Below, piece after piece: positions 11,829 through 26,255 of a DNA stretch of 64,000 nucleotides; the first letter of the stretch is position 1; every line of letters begins with the position of its first letter. The notes beneath the pieces were generated by a model, which saw nothing but the letters and a program-made list of their open reading frames with translations, was not told the DNA's origin and did not search any database. Origin of the DNA: Phlebiopsis flavidoalba (taxonomy: Eukaryota; Basidiomycota; Agaricomycetes; Polyporales; Phanerochaetaceae); NCBI GenBank assembly GCA_035772785.1, contig JAOCPU010000006.1, positions 828,697 to 892,696 on the forward strand, in the 5' to 3' direction. The position numbers and the translations under genes are program-made.

Positions 11829-12305
11829 ATGCAACGCCCGAGTAGCAGCGCGTGGATGTCGCTGCTTGGTGTTGCGGGCTTGTGTGGTGTCCGACCAACG
11901 TAAGTGTTCCGTCAAAAAAATGCCTTGATAATTCTGCTGAAAACATTATCTGTGTTGTCGCCAGCATCAATAACGCTTCTCCCGCCAATGCCTGTATACG
12001 CCGCGAACGGCCTTCTGGGCATCGTACTGTCCTTCAATGTCACGTTTGTGTCCGTCACGCTGAAAGTGAGACCGTCACACCTGTTACCAGTATGTCACGG
12101 TCACGTCGTGGCAGTGGACGGGCACAAATGCATCAACATGAAAAGGCCGGAGGACCGGCCAATATCCCTTCCTCCCTGGAAATTGGACCCGTCTGCAATA
12201 TCGCACGGACTCTATGGCATCTGGACGTGGACAAACATAGATGACGTTACCTTCGACAAGAAAGAGTACACATGTACCTCTGTCGCAGTATTCGACCTGC
12301 GGTAA
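11829..12305 (+). CDS. Hypothetical, possibly secreted or membrane protein
   Basis: The ATG at 11829 opens MQRPSSSAWMSLLGVAGLCG, which resembles a signal segment, and a GTAAGTG donor follows within 25 codons. The frame continuing to 12305 contains a hydrophobic stretch (NGLLGIVLSFNVTFVSVTL) and GLYGIWTWTNIDDVTF, ending at FDLR. I do not know the family. Exon boundaries are guesses. Confidence 0.3.
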
Positions 12306-12818
12306 TCGGTTTTGCTACCGCGAAGCCAGTCGAGCCCTACGTAAACAACAATGCACGATCGCAGCGCGACTCCGCTCATGTAACCAAGGACGAAAACCTA
12401 GGACTCAGAATATACTGCCGACGTCGCGGACTGCATAGCACCTCGCTCTCAGCCCCATGCCATTTGCTCCTGATCCCAGGTCCAACATCCCGACGCCATG
12501 GGCCGCCGCTATCCCACGCAATAGGCCACCCTGATGGTTTTGTGTGACGGCATATGAACGAGATAGCTCTCGTTCTAAGGCACAGCAGCAGCCCGAGCAC
12601 AGGATTCCAGCGAGCCTCCAAGCCCCCAAATCGCAGGCAAGGGCACGAGGAGTCGCCGTATACAGTGCGCAACAAAACTCGCGGTTGGGAACCCTGTGCC
12701 GCCTGGCACCAACGCTGGCCCTCCGCCTATTTTGTCGCCCAATCTGGCTTTTCTCAATCGACTCGTCGCGTAACGGTCCCCGCTACACCTTTCCCCAGAT
12801 TCTATAAAAAATCCCCCG

Positions 12819-13178
12819 ATGTCTCAATTCTGGGTGCCGGTACCTCTGTCTCCCACCCGCCACCCACAACTCCTTACTGGTCTCGTCCAACTCACATGCG
12901 AAAGAAGCTTCCACCAACCGCCGCACTGCAGATGCTGCTGCAGGAAGTGTGAACACGACACGGCAGAGCTACCACCTCCTTATACCGAGGACGACGATTA
13001 CGACGTGTCTGACCTTTTCTACCCATCTCTATCGCCACGACTTCTCATCCCGACCAATGCGAATGAAGACACCGAAATCGAGGACGACTTACAACCTCGT
13101 CAAACCTCGGCATTTGGACTGTGCCTTGCCACCGTATTCGCTGTCTTCAACCACAGAGGTTCCGCAAGTGTCTGGTGA
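12819..13178 (+). CDS. Hypothetical acidic/Pro-rich exon
   Basis: A 119-codon frame with HDTAELPPPYTEDDDYDVSD and a Ser/Pro-rich tail. Its composition is like a disordered fungal protein. No domain is seen and it may be a fragment of a larger gene between 12.5 and 13.4 kb. Confidence 0.2.
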   Translation: MSQFWVPVPLSPTRHPQLLTGLVQLTCERSFHQPPHCRCCCRKCEHDTAELPPPYTEDDDYDVSDLFYPSLSPRLLIPTNANEDTEIEDDLQPRQTSAFGLCLATVFAVFNHRGSASVW

Positions 13179-13942
13179 TGCAGTGTCCGGTAAATGAGTT
13201 GGATCTTGAGTCTACGCGGAGCTTCGTTTCGGTATGCCTTGGCGGTATACATCTCAGCTTAATGCTCACAGAACTCATGCAGCAGCCTCTCTCGCCCCAC
13301 ATGGTCGTTTGTGTCGGATTTCGCCTCGCCTGGAAGGTGCTACTGAGAAAGGCGTCTTGAACGACCCGATCGGGTACAGTCGCGTCTTCAGATAACGGTC
13401 TCTCGTCGAAGGTGAGCCACATTCACAGCGGTTGATGTTTCAACTTCTAACTTCGGCGTCTTCAATGTGTAGTCGCACCGGCTCACCCATCCGCCTGGGG
13501 CTTGTGCGCCGCAGATTGGCGAAAATCATGCGGTTGTTCAAGTTGAAATGGTCGAAACTAAGGTCTTTCGAGATCTTCATCTTTTATTTGAATCTCTTGA
13601 GGCCGTGCGGTCAATCTTCGTCACTATCACTCATTTGCGGCCTGTTCTTGTTTTTGAATATTTCTTGAGTTGTCATCTTGCTTTGCTATATCTTGCAGCA
13701 GTCTTGTCTGTTTCTTCTGTATCTTGACGCACTGCTAATTATCATGTCTGCTCTCATGGACGGATATATTCTAATCGACGAGCGACAAAAATGCGTGGTC
13801 CTTAGCCCACGGGTTTTAGTCCAACGCTCAGAGCGTGATTCTATATAGTAACGAAGAGAAGTAAAAACACGTAGTCTTTCGTAGGGCGCCATGGCCCCAG
13901 TTGCTTTAACACGGTCAACAGCTGCTAGCCGATCATTGCGAA

Positions 13943-14498
13943 CTAGTAACGTACCATATGTATGTAGCTGACGGAGCATTTCTTGTTGCACAACATATTT
14001 CGTCGAGTTGCTGAGTCGTCAGCTCTACGGCTGAAAGCGCGAGCATGGTAGGTTTGGCGAAGAGGGGTTTCAGGGGAGATGTCGTTGGGCCCAGGCGACG
14101 AAGGAGACAACGCGACGCTCCGCGATGCAATCAAAGCCTGCCCTAATCCACACGCGAGACGCGCCTCATTAGAAATGTAGTAGTGTTGGCTGGTTAACTC
14201 TGCAAGCTAAAAGACACACATATACGTTGTATGTCTACCGCTATAGAGGTGCTGGATGCCCATCTTTTTTAAGTACCTCCGAAATCACCGAGAAAAGCTT
14301 GCATTTTGGGTGTTTCAATAGCTGTTCTCTCTGAATTCTGATACGTGATCGTGCTGACGCCGCCTCTGCATCACTCCCAAGATTTTTGAAAGCAGGTCTT
14401 CGCTTCTGCATTGCTTGTCCTTTCTGTCTTGCTCTCTGCGCGGATGCGTTGCTCATTTTACAAAACGATGGGAACCACACTCTACAGAGCTTACTCAC
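13943..14498 (-). CDS. Hypothetical small basic protein
   Basis: The frame 14241-14498 (internal Met at 14456, MSNASAQRARQKGQAMQKRR) is Arg/Lys-rich and ends SEVLKKDGHPAPL. A second minus frame, 13943-14134, begins MIASRSVALSPSSPGPND. These may be separate. The start would be only 24-66 bp from the divergent NOP6 start, which would imply a compact bidirectional promoter. Family unknown. Confidence 0.2.
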
Positions 14499-14521
14499 CC
14501 GTTATAAAACCTTAGTCCACG

Positions 14522-15730
14522 ATGTCCACCCCGCCAAACTCACGAAGAAGCAAAAGAAGGCTCTGGCCTTCCGCGAAACGCAAAGGACAAGGGCTAAGAG
14601 GCAAAGGCCGACGACGACCAAGAAGAAAACGATGTTCCTGTCATGGAGGGACCAAGATGCAGCTGCAGTTGAAGTCGGATGGTGGCTGCTTTGGCAATTC
14701 TCTGCGCCGACGGTCGTGAACAAAGCGATAAGGAATGTGTTGCGAAAGTTGCGAAGGTTGTGGCAGGAGTAAAAAGAGGATAAAAGGGATACGGGTCACG
14801 ACGACTGAACACGAAGAAAGCAAAAGCTACGAAACCCAAGAAGAAGAAGAAGCCCTCAGCGAAAGCGGAAACCTGTGGCCTGTATGTGAGGAGGTGGGTG
14901 ACACGCCAGAGAGTTCGACAGATGAACCATTAGGGACCGAAGACGTAAGCAAAAATGTCAGCAGAGGTTCATCCTCTTCATTGGTACGATTTCTCTACCC
15001 ATCGAAGTTGTCCGTTCGACTCACTTGGAACATAGGAAACCTAAAATACACCCACTTCTACAAGAAGCTATACAGCTCATTTCGCGGAGATGCGGTGCGT
15101 CACGCCATCCCAGCTCAGATCCTCCAGACGCGTTGTGCTAAATTCACCTTTAGATCCACCAGAACTACTGTACGGGACGCTGATGACGCCCCAAACCCTC
15201 AGCAGCACGGTTTAAACCAACAGGACCGAAGGTACAAAGGGTTCGCTTTCCTGGAGTTCACGGCGCGAAGGCGCGGCTTGGCAACAGGCCTTAAAGCTAC
15301 ACCAATCGCAACTCGAAGGCCGCCATGATCAATGTAGAGCTAACGGCGGGAGGAAGGTGGAAAGAGTGCAAAGTCCTGTTAGTGCGAAAGTGCGGGATGC
15401 GGAATAAAGAGTTGCACGAGCAGGAGGGTGCGCACATCTCTGCAACACCGTTGTTATGTCGAAACTAACAACAGCGGCCCCAGAAAAAGAAGCTGGTTAA
15501 AAGAAGAAGAAAGGCGTCGACACGGATGTCAACATGCAAGACTTGGAACGACCGCCAACGTTACTCCCTCCGGCGACATCAGGTGTTGCGCAGGCCACCT
15601 ACCCAAGAAAAACGTACCTTGGTCGGTTCCTGATGAAAACCGACCCTCAGCCGCAGAAGAAGAGAGGGTCGAAGAAGCGTCCAAAAGGACATGGGAACCG
15701 GTCTTGGTCAATGCTATCCCGGTTGGCTGA
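14522..15730 (+). CDS. NOP6: NOP6-like nucleolar RRM protein
   Basis: Fungal Nop6 is an RNA-binding ribosome-biogenesis factor acting on the small-subunit precursor. The ATG at 14522 followed by AKLTKKQKKALAFRE (after a one-base shift) is the typical start. An acidic linker leads to the RRM: RFILFIG, then a 52-bp intron (14984-15035, GTACG..CATAG), then NLKYT. RNP1 reads YKGFAFLEFT, followed by MINVELTAGG and RNKELHEQ. The tail is Lys-rich (KKRGSKKRPKG) and ends in NAIPVG at the stop 15728-15730, like other fungal members. At least four frameshifts are needed. The identity rests on the RRM plus the C-terminal signature. Confidence 0.85.
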
Positions 15731-15879
15731 GGCGAATTCTCGTCAGACCTTGGGGAGGATGTCGAGCGTTGTCATGCAGATTTTGGTATATATTATAATC
15801 CTGAAACATATCGTACTGTATGCATGTCCATAATCCGTGAAGGAGCGGTCTATCTGAAAAAACCGACATGAGCCCGTCA

Positions 15880-17422
15880 TGTTCTAGGATACCAGAATTA
15901 AAAATCAAGAACTGTGGGCATGCGGCATGAGCGTAGATACAAGCCCAAGTGAGCAATGCTACGTACGAAGACAATCAGAACAACACCGAACAACTTGAGC
16001 CGATAAGCCAAACCTTGGTACTGCTGCTCGATAATGCTCTGCGTAGGTACTGTCAAAATGTTCCCGCTGGGACTCCCCGCTGACGTTCGAAGCGATACCA
16101 CAGTATCCGCGTCAATACGTTGTACTGTTTCCCCCGGCTGTTCCGCGACAATCTGGGGCCAGCTGTGTAAATATTTGTCCGAGTTCCGCGATGGTAGACT
16201 CAATGGATTCGATATGCTGTCGAGCGCAGATCCTTGAATGTATGTGTCCATCGTAGGATGGGGAAGTTTAGAGCTTGAGACGGAAGCGGGGATAACCTTG
16301 TAAACTCCACCTGTTGTTCCTCGACTAGCTGCTAATGGTCTGCATATAAACGCATCTCCATTTTGTGATCGCAGTAGCCCTCTTCCGCTGCACCCAAAAG
16401 TCCAAAGCCAGAATGTCGCCGATTTGCTCGGAAGTACTAGCACTGCGACTCTTGACCTTTCGGATCGAAGCGTGGGCACACCAAGGGCGGAATCCATCAC
16501 CCATGGGGATCCTAGGCGTATGTGTGTATTCCCAAATAGCGCAACGAACCTAGGTATTAACACTGAGGTTAAAACGCTTGCTCGTGGTTAACCGCGGGAA
16601 GTGGTACACACTCGAACGGGCTGCTTGATTGCGCAGCGGCAGATGTCGAGTTGCATGACATTGCTCCGTGCGGTCTTTTGACTCCTTCATATTCTGCAAC
16701 CAATTGAGAGCATGTACAACTAAGGGCCACTCCGTGTAGACTGCACTTGCGTCCGGATCTCCAAGACGTCTTTGACAGCGCCATGCTAAGTGTCCGGCAA
16801 AGTATTGCTCTTGCAGGCCACAGCATGACCACAGTGGCCTGATGCCTCCTCAATGAAGCTTGACTTCATGGGGAGACTTTGGAAGCCGCCACTAGTGCAT
16901 TACGTTGCTTAACATAGGCCTGTAGGGAGGCAATCTGTTTGTTAAGACTGCAATGTCTTGTTTAATTATATAAGTCATGTTCCTGCGAAGGGAAGTGCAG
17001 AGGGAAAGTGAGGGAAGTGATGCTAACAGAGAAGAGAATATTGCGCAATTGGTCCACGTACACTGATTTCGACTGGCCGTGGGTCGTCGAATAGTGTCTT
17101 TTTCGCTTTGCAACTGTCATGCTCGAAGTCGGACGTCTGTACGCTAGGCATGATTTCGTTCGTTTACGCACGCTGTGCCAGTTTGCCCCACTTTAATGGT
17201 AGCGCTACTAATCTCCTTCGCAATAGCATTCGCCATCCTTGTAAACGTCCGACTTCTGACGTCGCGTCCTTCGCACTGGGACTGGACGCAAGGCAGTCTT
17301 AAGTTGTTTGGCCTCTGCAACCAACCCTTGCTGTGTAAGGAGGAGTCGGTTCCGTAAGTAAGTACTCCTAGGTCGTACGCAAGGCGGGAAGCTCATTGGA
17401 TGCGGGATCTTGAACCGGCAAA
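15880..17422 (-). CDS. SED5: Qa-SNARE syntaxin-5 (Sed5)
   Basis: Sed5 is the Golgi syntaxin for ER-Golgi vesicle fusion. The minus strand shows, across introns and shifted frames: a start resembling the QDRTNEF peptide (QDPASNELPALRT, near 17415); KSDFTRMANAIAKEISSATI and KLGKLAQRA; then KRKTLFDDRPVEIS; an intron near 16990-17050; LTYIIKQDIAVLNKQIASLQ; AYVKQRNA; KDVLEIRTQ; NMKESKDRTEQ; a long linker; DTYIQGSALDSIESTIAELG; GQIFTQLA (SNARE core including the zero-layer Gln); QRIDADT; and a C-terminal hydrophobic anchor (LKLFGVVLIVF). The anchor is followed by a GTACGT intron (about 15914-15963) and a few last residues. The ATG itself seems lost (ATTTGCCGG where ATGCCGG is expected). The domain order is complete. 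Ends are approximate. Confidence 0.88.
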
Positions 17423-18051
17423 TAATGTTTTTATTACTTGAAGTGATAGGTTTTACCAAGGAGTTAGCTGATGCGGAGCAAACAGACGGGGGCTAGGGTG
17501 AATGTGTGGTTGTGTGCAAGAGGCGGTCACAAAGTGAGGGGCTGTGGGCGTGTAGCAGAGGTGGAGGCTACGACTGCGAGGTGTTCATAGGTGTAAGCGC
17601 GACCAGGCGAATGCCCAGGGCACTCACTCAAAGTGTACAGCGCATGCCGGAAGCGTGGCGACTTATCGTTCCCATCAAAAAAGCGGTAGTCGGTCCGCTC
17701 TCGGATGGAAGCTCGTCATCGATGTTCGGTGGTATCGGTATTGCACATTAATATTTCCTCCAGCCTCCTGTGCGAGCGTTGTACAGCGATTCCGCTACAC
17801 AGTGGACAGACACCTTGCATGAGATGATGACCATCGTAGGTGTTGCGCAAATCTTTCCTCGCTCAATCTCCATCGGCTGGTCGTCCCCCACATTTACGTC
17901 CTAGGGTGTGGTTGTTGAGTTACGTGCTACTCCCAACGCACGTGTTTTTTTTTGCCAACTGTCGCCACCTCTTTCTGTTACTCCACGGCGCATCCTATTC
18001 ACGTCTTAGGTACTTAACGCTACCCGTATCGTCAGTCGTGCCACAATTATA
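17423..18051. promoter_or_regulatory. Divergent intergenic region between SED5 and the GPDH gene
   Basis: About 630 bp separate the two divergent starts. An open plus frame at 17506-17751 resembles nothing. The right half (17840-18050) is pyrimidine-rich with a run of nine T at 17946-17954, as often found upstream of fungal start codons. No TATA box stands out. Confidence 0.45.
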
Positions 18052-19581
18052 ATGTCATGTGCAGAAGTCACCGCGATAAGCTTTCCAGCTCAACAGTTCG
18101 AAAGGCCACGGAGTTGCTAAAGTCCTCTCGGTGCAGGCAATTTCGGGACAGCTGCCTAGCTGATCATGTTTTGTCTTGGTGCCTAGACTCGGCACACCGA
18201 CGTCTTTATGTGGGTGGTCGCGTTCAGAAAACCATTCGTCAAGCTCACGTTCGTCACTTCTAAACGAGGCATAAGACCCATCGGAATCCGGAATTCCTGA
18301 CTGACCATGTGTTTCCCTGGCAGCCATCTACACGGCTGTTCGGATCCCGATTTACCTTCCGCCGAACTCGTTCCGGAGTATGGACGTGATACTTTTTTGC
18401 TCTCACCCCCACACAGGCTGCGAGGTACGTATCATATAAATATCATAACTTTTAACCCACACAAGACTTCCTGCTAGAGAGATTCTCAAACGTTACTCCA
18501 AGACCACACTAGATTTTGAATAATCTTCCGCTTTTTCATTTTTCGTCGAACAAAGGCATTAGAAATCGAACACATGCTCTTACACTGGACAGTAAGTCGC
18601 ACGATACATGTGGGATCCCGCCGAAGAGTTGCGAAGGTCGCTACTTCATCAATCGTGTTGTCTCTAGTGGCTTGACCGTGGACCTGTGTCTCACCCGTTT
18701 CAGTCGGACCCGTCGTTCGCTAAAGAAAGTAAGTCTCATGCGCTTGGTTCGTAGTATACTTGACTAACGAGATTCTAGTTGTGAACAAGACAACCAGCAT
18801 CTGTCTCCGGCTTTGCATCTCTTTCTACCCTCATCACAGAACGACGCGGAGAGAAGCATCGCAGTCTTTCACCAACCTTGGTTCCGCTGGTACCGGGTAC
18901 ACACCATCGCGTTCTATACGCGCATTCTCACCATTATGATTTCATTGACAAGCTACACCCGGCGACGATCCCATCGGAGTCGAGCGCTCGCAGAGTGCGA
19001 AACTGAAGAACGTCTATGCAATTGCAGCTGGCATGGCGATGTTCCTTCGGGTTCGAGATAATACGCGAGCAAGTGATGATGGTAATTTCTTTTGCTACTT
19101 ACTTCCATGCAATACTAAAAGCTACACATAGTGTTTGATCACGTAGGGGTCTCGCCGAGATGACGCGCATTGTGAACTCGCCTATGGTGCGTCCTACGGC
19201 TTTGACCTTCTGTCCCTTGCCGGTGTTGGGGATCTATTGCCTGACTTGACAGTTCGTCCACGATCGTAATTACACCGTGGTGGGACAACCGTAATACTCC
19301 GCTTATCGGCGAAGGGTGAGAAGCTTCCAAGAGATCGTGTTGACACGCTGGGGAGCGTTGCCGAGGGTGTGACTACCGCAAAAGGTCTGAAAGAGGTTAT
19401 TGATGACCCTGGGTGTCGCATGCACCCCATCGCTGTCGCAGTGAGTGTGTTTCGTCATACAAGCCACGATATGATGTCCTGAATCTGTGATTGGCCGAAA
19501 AAAGGTTTATGAGGTACCCTGTATGAAGGTGCGTTCCAGTCAATTGCACGCATTATATCAGCTCTGATGGGGAACATCTAG
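18052..19581 (+). CDS. NAD(P)-dependent glycerol-3-phosphate dehydrogenase, GpsA type
   Basis: It reduces dihydroxyacetone phosphate to sn-glycerol-3-phosphate for lipid synthesis. Blocks in order: SKGHGVAKVL; Rossmann GAGNFGTA (near 18140); HDVFMW; HRNPEFLTDHVFPG; VILFAIPTQ-like; SNKGI; EIVLSLAT and QSDPSFAK; DPIGVE; LKNVYAIAAGMA and DNTRAS; intron; GLAEMTRIVNSP; YGFDLLSLAGVGDLL; LGSVAEGVTTAKGLKEVIDD; MPIAVA; intron (GTGAGT..AAAAG); VYEVLYEGAFQSIARIISAL; stop at 19579. The spacing and the AGVGDLLLT, EGV.TAKGL and VYEVLYEG signatures resemble bacterial GpsA more than the yeast Gpd1 form. Many one-base shifts occur. The ATG at 18052 with a 40-bp first intron is my best guess. Confidence 0.88.
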
Positions 19582-20329
19582 ACAAGAATGTGGCCGAGCG
19601 AGCCAAAGATTTGATGTCATTACCGCCAATGCAGGAGCTGGATCTGCCATCTGCTGGCAAGCCTGCGCAGCGGCTGATGGAGAAGCTGGGAGTATCTACA
19701 TGAGTGTGCGCTCGCGGTTGCGCGCAGTGTGTGTATGTCCACGGGATGTGTGTTGCAAAGAATAACATGTACTCCACATTGTGACAGCAGCCTGCAGCTT
19801 GGACGGAAGCGGGGGCGGAAGCAGACGGGGAGATGAACACACGAGTTGCATAATATCGTGGGGGTGAGTTATCATTATGGCGATCGGGCGTTCGGCGTAT
19901 ACACGGGTACACGTAGTTAGCGCCCGCCAACTGCCGAAAAATTTCGTGGCTGCCGCTGTGGGCTGCTCGAGCGGTCCCTTGTTCTCTCATCCGACCGCAC
20001 GTCTCCTTCAAAGCTCTCCTCCCTCCAAAACGTCCAAGGTCTGCCGGTCCCCAGTCTTCTGCTGATGAGCTGCGCCACAGAATTAAATCCCTCCAAGAAA
20101 AGTATTTTCAGCAATTTTTTGTGTGCTGGTCTTGTCTGAATACCATGGTCTCGTGCTCTCTGGAAGGCCTTGGTTCGGACCCGGTCGATGTTGGCACGAG
20201 TCACGGACCTCATGAGTCGACGGCTCTCAGCATGATCTCGAAATCAAATCGTGGGCGCATATACATCCCGATTTTTGCTTTTTTACGCGCCGCAGTCGCT
20301 TCAACTCGTCGCTGCGTGGCTGACAACTG
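19582..20329. other. Intergenic, possible small minus-strand gene
   Basis: A 98-codon minus frame (19917-20213), basic with HKKLLKILFLEGFNSVAQLI and a Gly/Arg-rich tail, is open but not recognised. It would be divergent from the CCCH gene. The minus frame 19553-20011 overlaps it and looks like a shadow. Confidence 0.3.
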
Positions 20330-22481
20330 CGCCGCAGATCAAGTTGTGGGTGACTTCCCCTCATTGAGGCCGTCAAGAACGGTCGACGTCGAGGTCGTTC
20401 GATTGCCTGCTTGAAAAAGGTGCGTGGTCAGATCTACACGGCTTTGCCTTCTCCATCTACTTACAGCTCCGTCTCATTTCTTATTCCATCCAGGTGCCGA
20501 TCCCACCAACTCCTCCGCTCAAGGCCCTCCAGAGCAGCATACCTCGGACCCAGCCATCCTGGAGCTTCTCTCCTCGGCGCGCAACAAAATGGCGGACTGC
20601 ATGTCCTTCCGTCCCGATGGAACAGGGCTACCCCCACGATCCGTCCCAACGGATCCGTCCAATGGTTGTTATCCTCATCACCTTGTCCCTTCTAACTACC
20701 GCCAATGCCTTCCCTCCGATGATGTCAGAAGGGCGGCGTCCCCTACTATCCTTCCCACTCCGCCCCAAGCGGGGGGTCCCCCCGGCGCCTCCCATCACAT
20801 GTCTTACCCATTCGTGAAATGTCCAAGCCTTCCTCCGCCGAAAATCGCCCTTCATGATTCCCTGCGGATATTATCCGGTCGTGTGCCCGCGACTGGGGAC
20901 TGGGGTTCGTGGCATGTTATGCCCATGCCGCAGTGGACCGCCTACTTGGCAAGGGTCCCCGCCCACCAAAAAAACATAAAATAACAAATAACAGTATCCT
21001 GCTCCTTACTGAACCCCATTGAACCCCGCTCCCTACCCATCTTTACTATCCAGTCCCCTCCCGCCCCCTTTCCAGACTTCTCCTAATGGGGCTCCAGTAC
21101 CAACTGTCTCTGCCCAGTCTGCCGACTCTCTGTACCCCTTCTGCTGCTCCTCCTATGGTACCTCTCTGAAACAACTCTGACTTTGTCCCTCCTGCACAGC
21201 CTGGGTTCCCTCCTGCTGGTGTACCACCTCCCATGCCCTACGGCGTTTGTACCACCTCAATATTCTCATGGCGGGCCTGTACCCATTCCGTGTGGCAGCC
21301 ACACTCTCCCCTGGGCGGTCCTCATTCTCCGCAACAATCTTTGTATCCATCGACCTCTCCCGGTGGGATTAGATCCCTGGACCATCGCAATACCCTCCTC
21401 AACAACCCATCATGGGAGGACCTTATCCCCCTCAGGGCATGCCCAACGGTCATTCTAACGATCCAACAATATCTCCGAAATCACCATTGCAGCATATTCA
21501 GCCCGATGGGTATGCTAATGGCCATAGGGAGACTTATTCACACCACCGACGTGAAGCGGGCGCCGTACCTCGTTCGGGGCTCACTCGCAAGCCCGCCTGG
21601 CTTTGTTCTTCCCAGCGGAAGATGTAAGAATGGGTATGTCCTAAAACTCTTCACCTCACATCTACGCGCTAATCTCACCACAGCGACGACTGCCGCTTCC
21701 CGCACGTCCTTGACGGACCGCGTGCCACCACCACCCCCCTTTGCTGGCCGCGGCGGCCATCGCTCGCGACCATCTTTCCATGCCCATAATGGAAATACTT
21801 TAGAGGACAGGTTTGCTGCTCTGTCTACTCAGGATGTATGAAACTTTGTCCGTATACTTGCCTTCCCTATCTCATGTCTCTGTAGGGGAGAACAACCTGC
21901 CGTGCAGGCTCCTGCTGTTTGGTGTCACAGGCATCAATGGTTGGCAAACATCAGCAATGGCTCGAGCTCGTTCGCTATAGTCTACTGAACCCGGCAACCG
22001 TGGACGCAACGGGCCTGGTTATAGGCCGAGCCAATACGCTAACGGCTACCGTGGCGACAAGAAACATATTCCTCCTCCGCCAAAGCCCAGAGGGTCGTCC
22101 TAGCGCGGACGAGTTTTCCTGTTCTAGCGCAAAGGAGGCTCAACCCCTCCGCTGAGGGAGCCCTGGAACCAGCTCTGCTCGGGCTGGTCCGTGGCCTTAC
22201 TGCTGCTCAGTATTGCAAGCCCCCGCCCCCAAGAGGGGACGAGTCGATCCCGGGCAGCACGCGGCGCCAGTCCCACGAACGGGCCGCCCAGGCCCTAGCC
22301 CGCTAATGAGTGTGTCATTCGCCTCGCAATCTGTGTCACCTATACTCATTTGTTCCGTAGGAGGAACCCCAACCCGAACCCATGTGCGGCTAACAGCCCT
22401 CCCCCCACCAGCAAGCTCCCTGTTTCGTTCGCTGCTGTCGCCGCTCCGGAAGCGGCAAAAGAGGTTGCCATCGCGGCCTAA
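20330..22481 (+). CDS. Ankyrin-like / CCCH zinc-finger protein, putative RNA-binding
   Basis: The N-terminal exon reads PLIEAVKNGRRRGRSIACLK followed, across an intron (GTGCGT near 20420), by KGADPTN. This is the shape of one ankyrin repeat. ILELLSSARNKMADC follows, then a long Pro/Tyr/Gly-rich low-complexity linker (20620-21540). A single CCCH finger is split by an intron at about 21630-21682: CLFFPAGRCKNG joined to DDCRFPH, giving C-x7-C-x5-C-x3-H. After it come LEDRFAALSTQD, another intron and a disordered tail (KKHIPPPPKP, STPPLR, ESIPGSTRRQSHERAAQALA). The end SKLPVSFAAVAAPEAAKEVA precedes the stop at 22479. Function is inferred only from the finger: RNA binding, post-transcriptional control. 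The true start was not found; 20330 marks the ankyrin-like exon. Confidence 0.75.
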
Positions 22482-23058
22482 ATCCTCACTAGACGGCCAT
22501 GGACCTTCTGTCTTTCACGGCTCACGCTCTGTGTCTTTTCTATCTGATCTGTGCATCCCTGTCTTTTCCCGTTCTCGTTCCCGGGCTACAAGGTGTATTT
22601 CTGCTCTCTTTCTCTCTCTCTTCTCTTCCTTTTTTCTTCGGTCGTGACCAAGCGTATCATCTGTTGCTCGTAATTGTACACAATCTCTGGACGCTCTCCA
22701 CTCCGTCCTCACTGCATCGCTCGCTTTTCACGTCCACCCTGCATCTAATGCGTACTTCTCTCTCTACAGCCATAACATATCACAATGGTCCATGCTGACC
22801 GACTGCTCGACCCTGCTCTTGCAAAACCACTCGCATTGCACGCTCTGCTATATATCCTCTTGTCTCCTACGTGTCTGTTTCCGTATCCATGTACCGCGGC
22901 TATTAGATCGTCTCCTCTCTCTTGTTTATGCTCGGAGAACGAGTGATATTTACTTGGCCGCAGATTCATATAAGCTACAGTGTAGTATATATACAAATCT
23001 CATCTATGCATGATACATGTGTCTATGGTAGATGTCCTGAATCCCCCTTTTACTATTT
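22482..23058. other. Intergenic between convergent CCCH gene and ADE5,7
   Basis: T-rich, with a CTCT microsatellite-like tract at 22595-22640. Open frames here are low-complexity and unconvincing. It probably holds both 3' untranslated regions. Confidence 0.5.
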
Positions 23059-25960
<2,902 letters not shown>

Positions 25961-26255
25961 ATGCGCCAGAAGCACATGAAGACAAGCGAAAAGAGAGTAA
26001 ACCGAGAGAGCGTCGAGACCAAATTGTGCAAAGTGACTCTGGAGCAGAAAAAAGGGACCAATGTGGGAAACCACGTGGAAAGACCTGGCTAGTCGGCGCG
26101 AGAAATGATCACAGCGAGATCCAGAGAGAGGTGGTCGTGCCCGAAACGTGTTCTGCCTCTTCCATTTCGCAAAGGTCTCCCTGTGCTGATCTCTCTGGTC
26201 TCCATGCGACTGGCCACATAGGGTTAACCACCTTCCGCCTTCATTACGAACGTCC
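25961..26255. promoter_or_regulatory. Divergent region between ADE5,7 and the Ser/Pro-rich gene
   Basis: About 300 bp between the presumed starts. Both strands are open (plus 25948-26259, minus 25940-26299) without recognisable content. The purine-rich plus strand suggests an untranslated leader for the plus gene or the ADE5,7 promoter. Confidence 0.35.
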
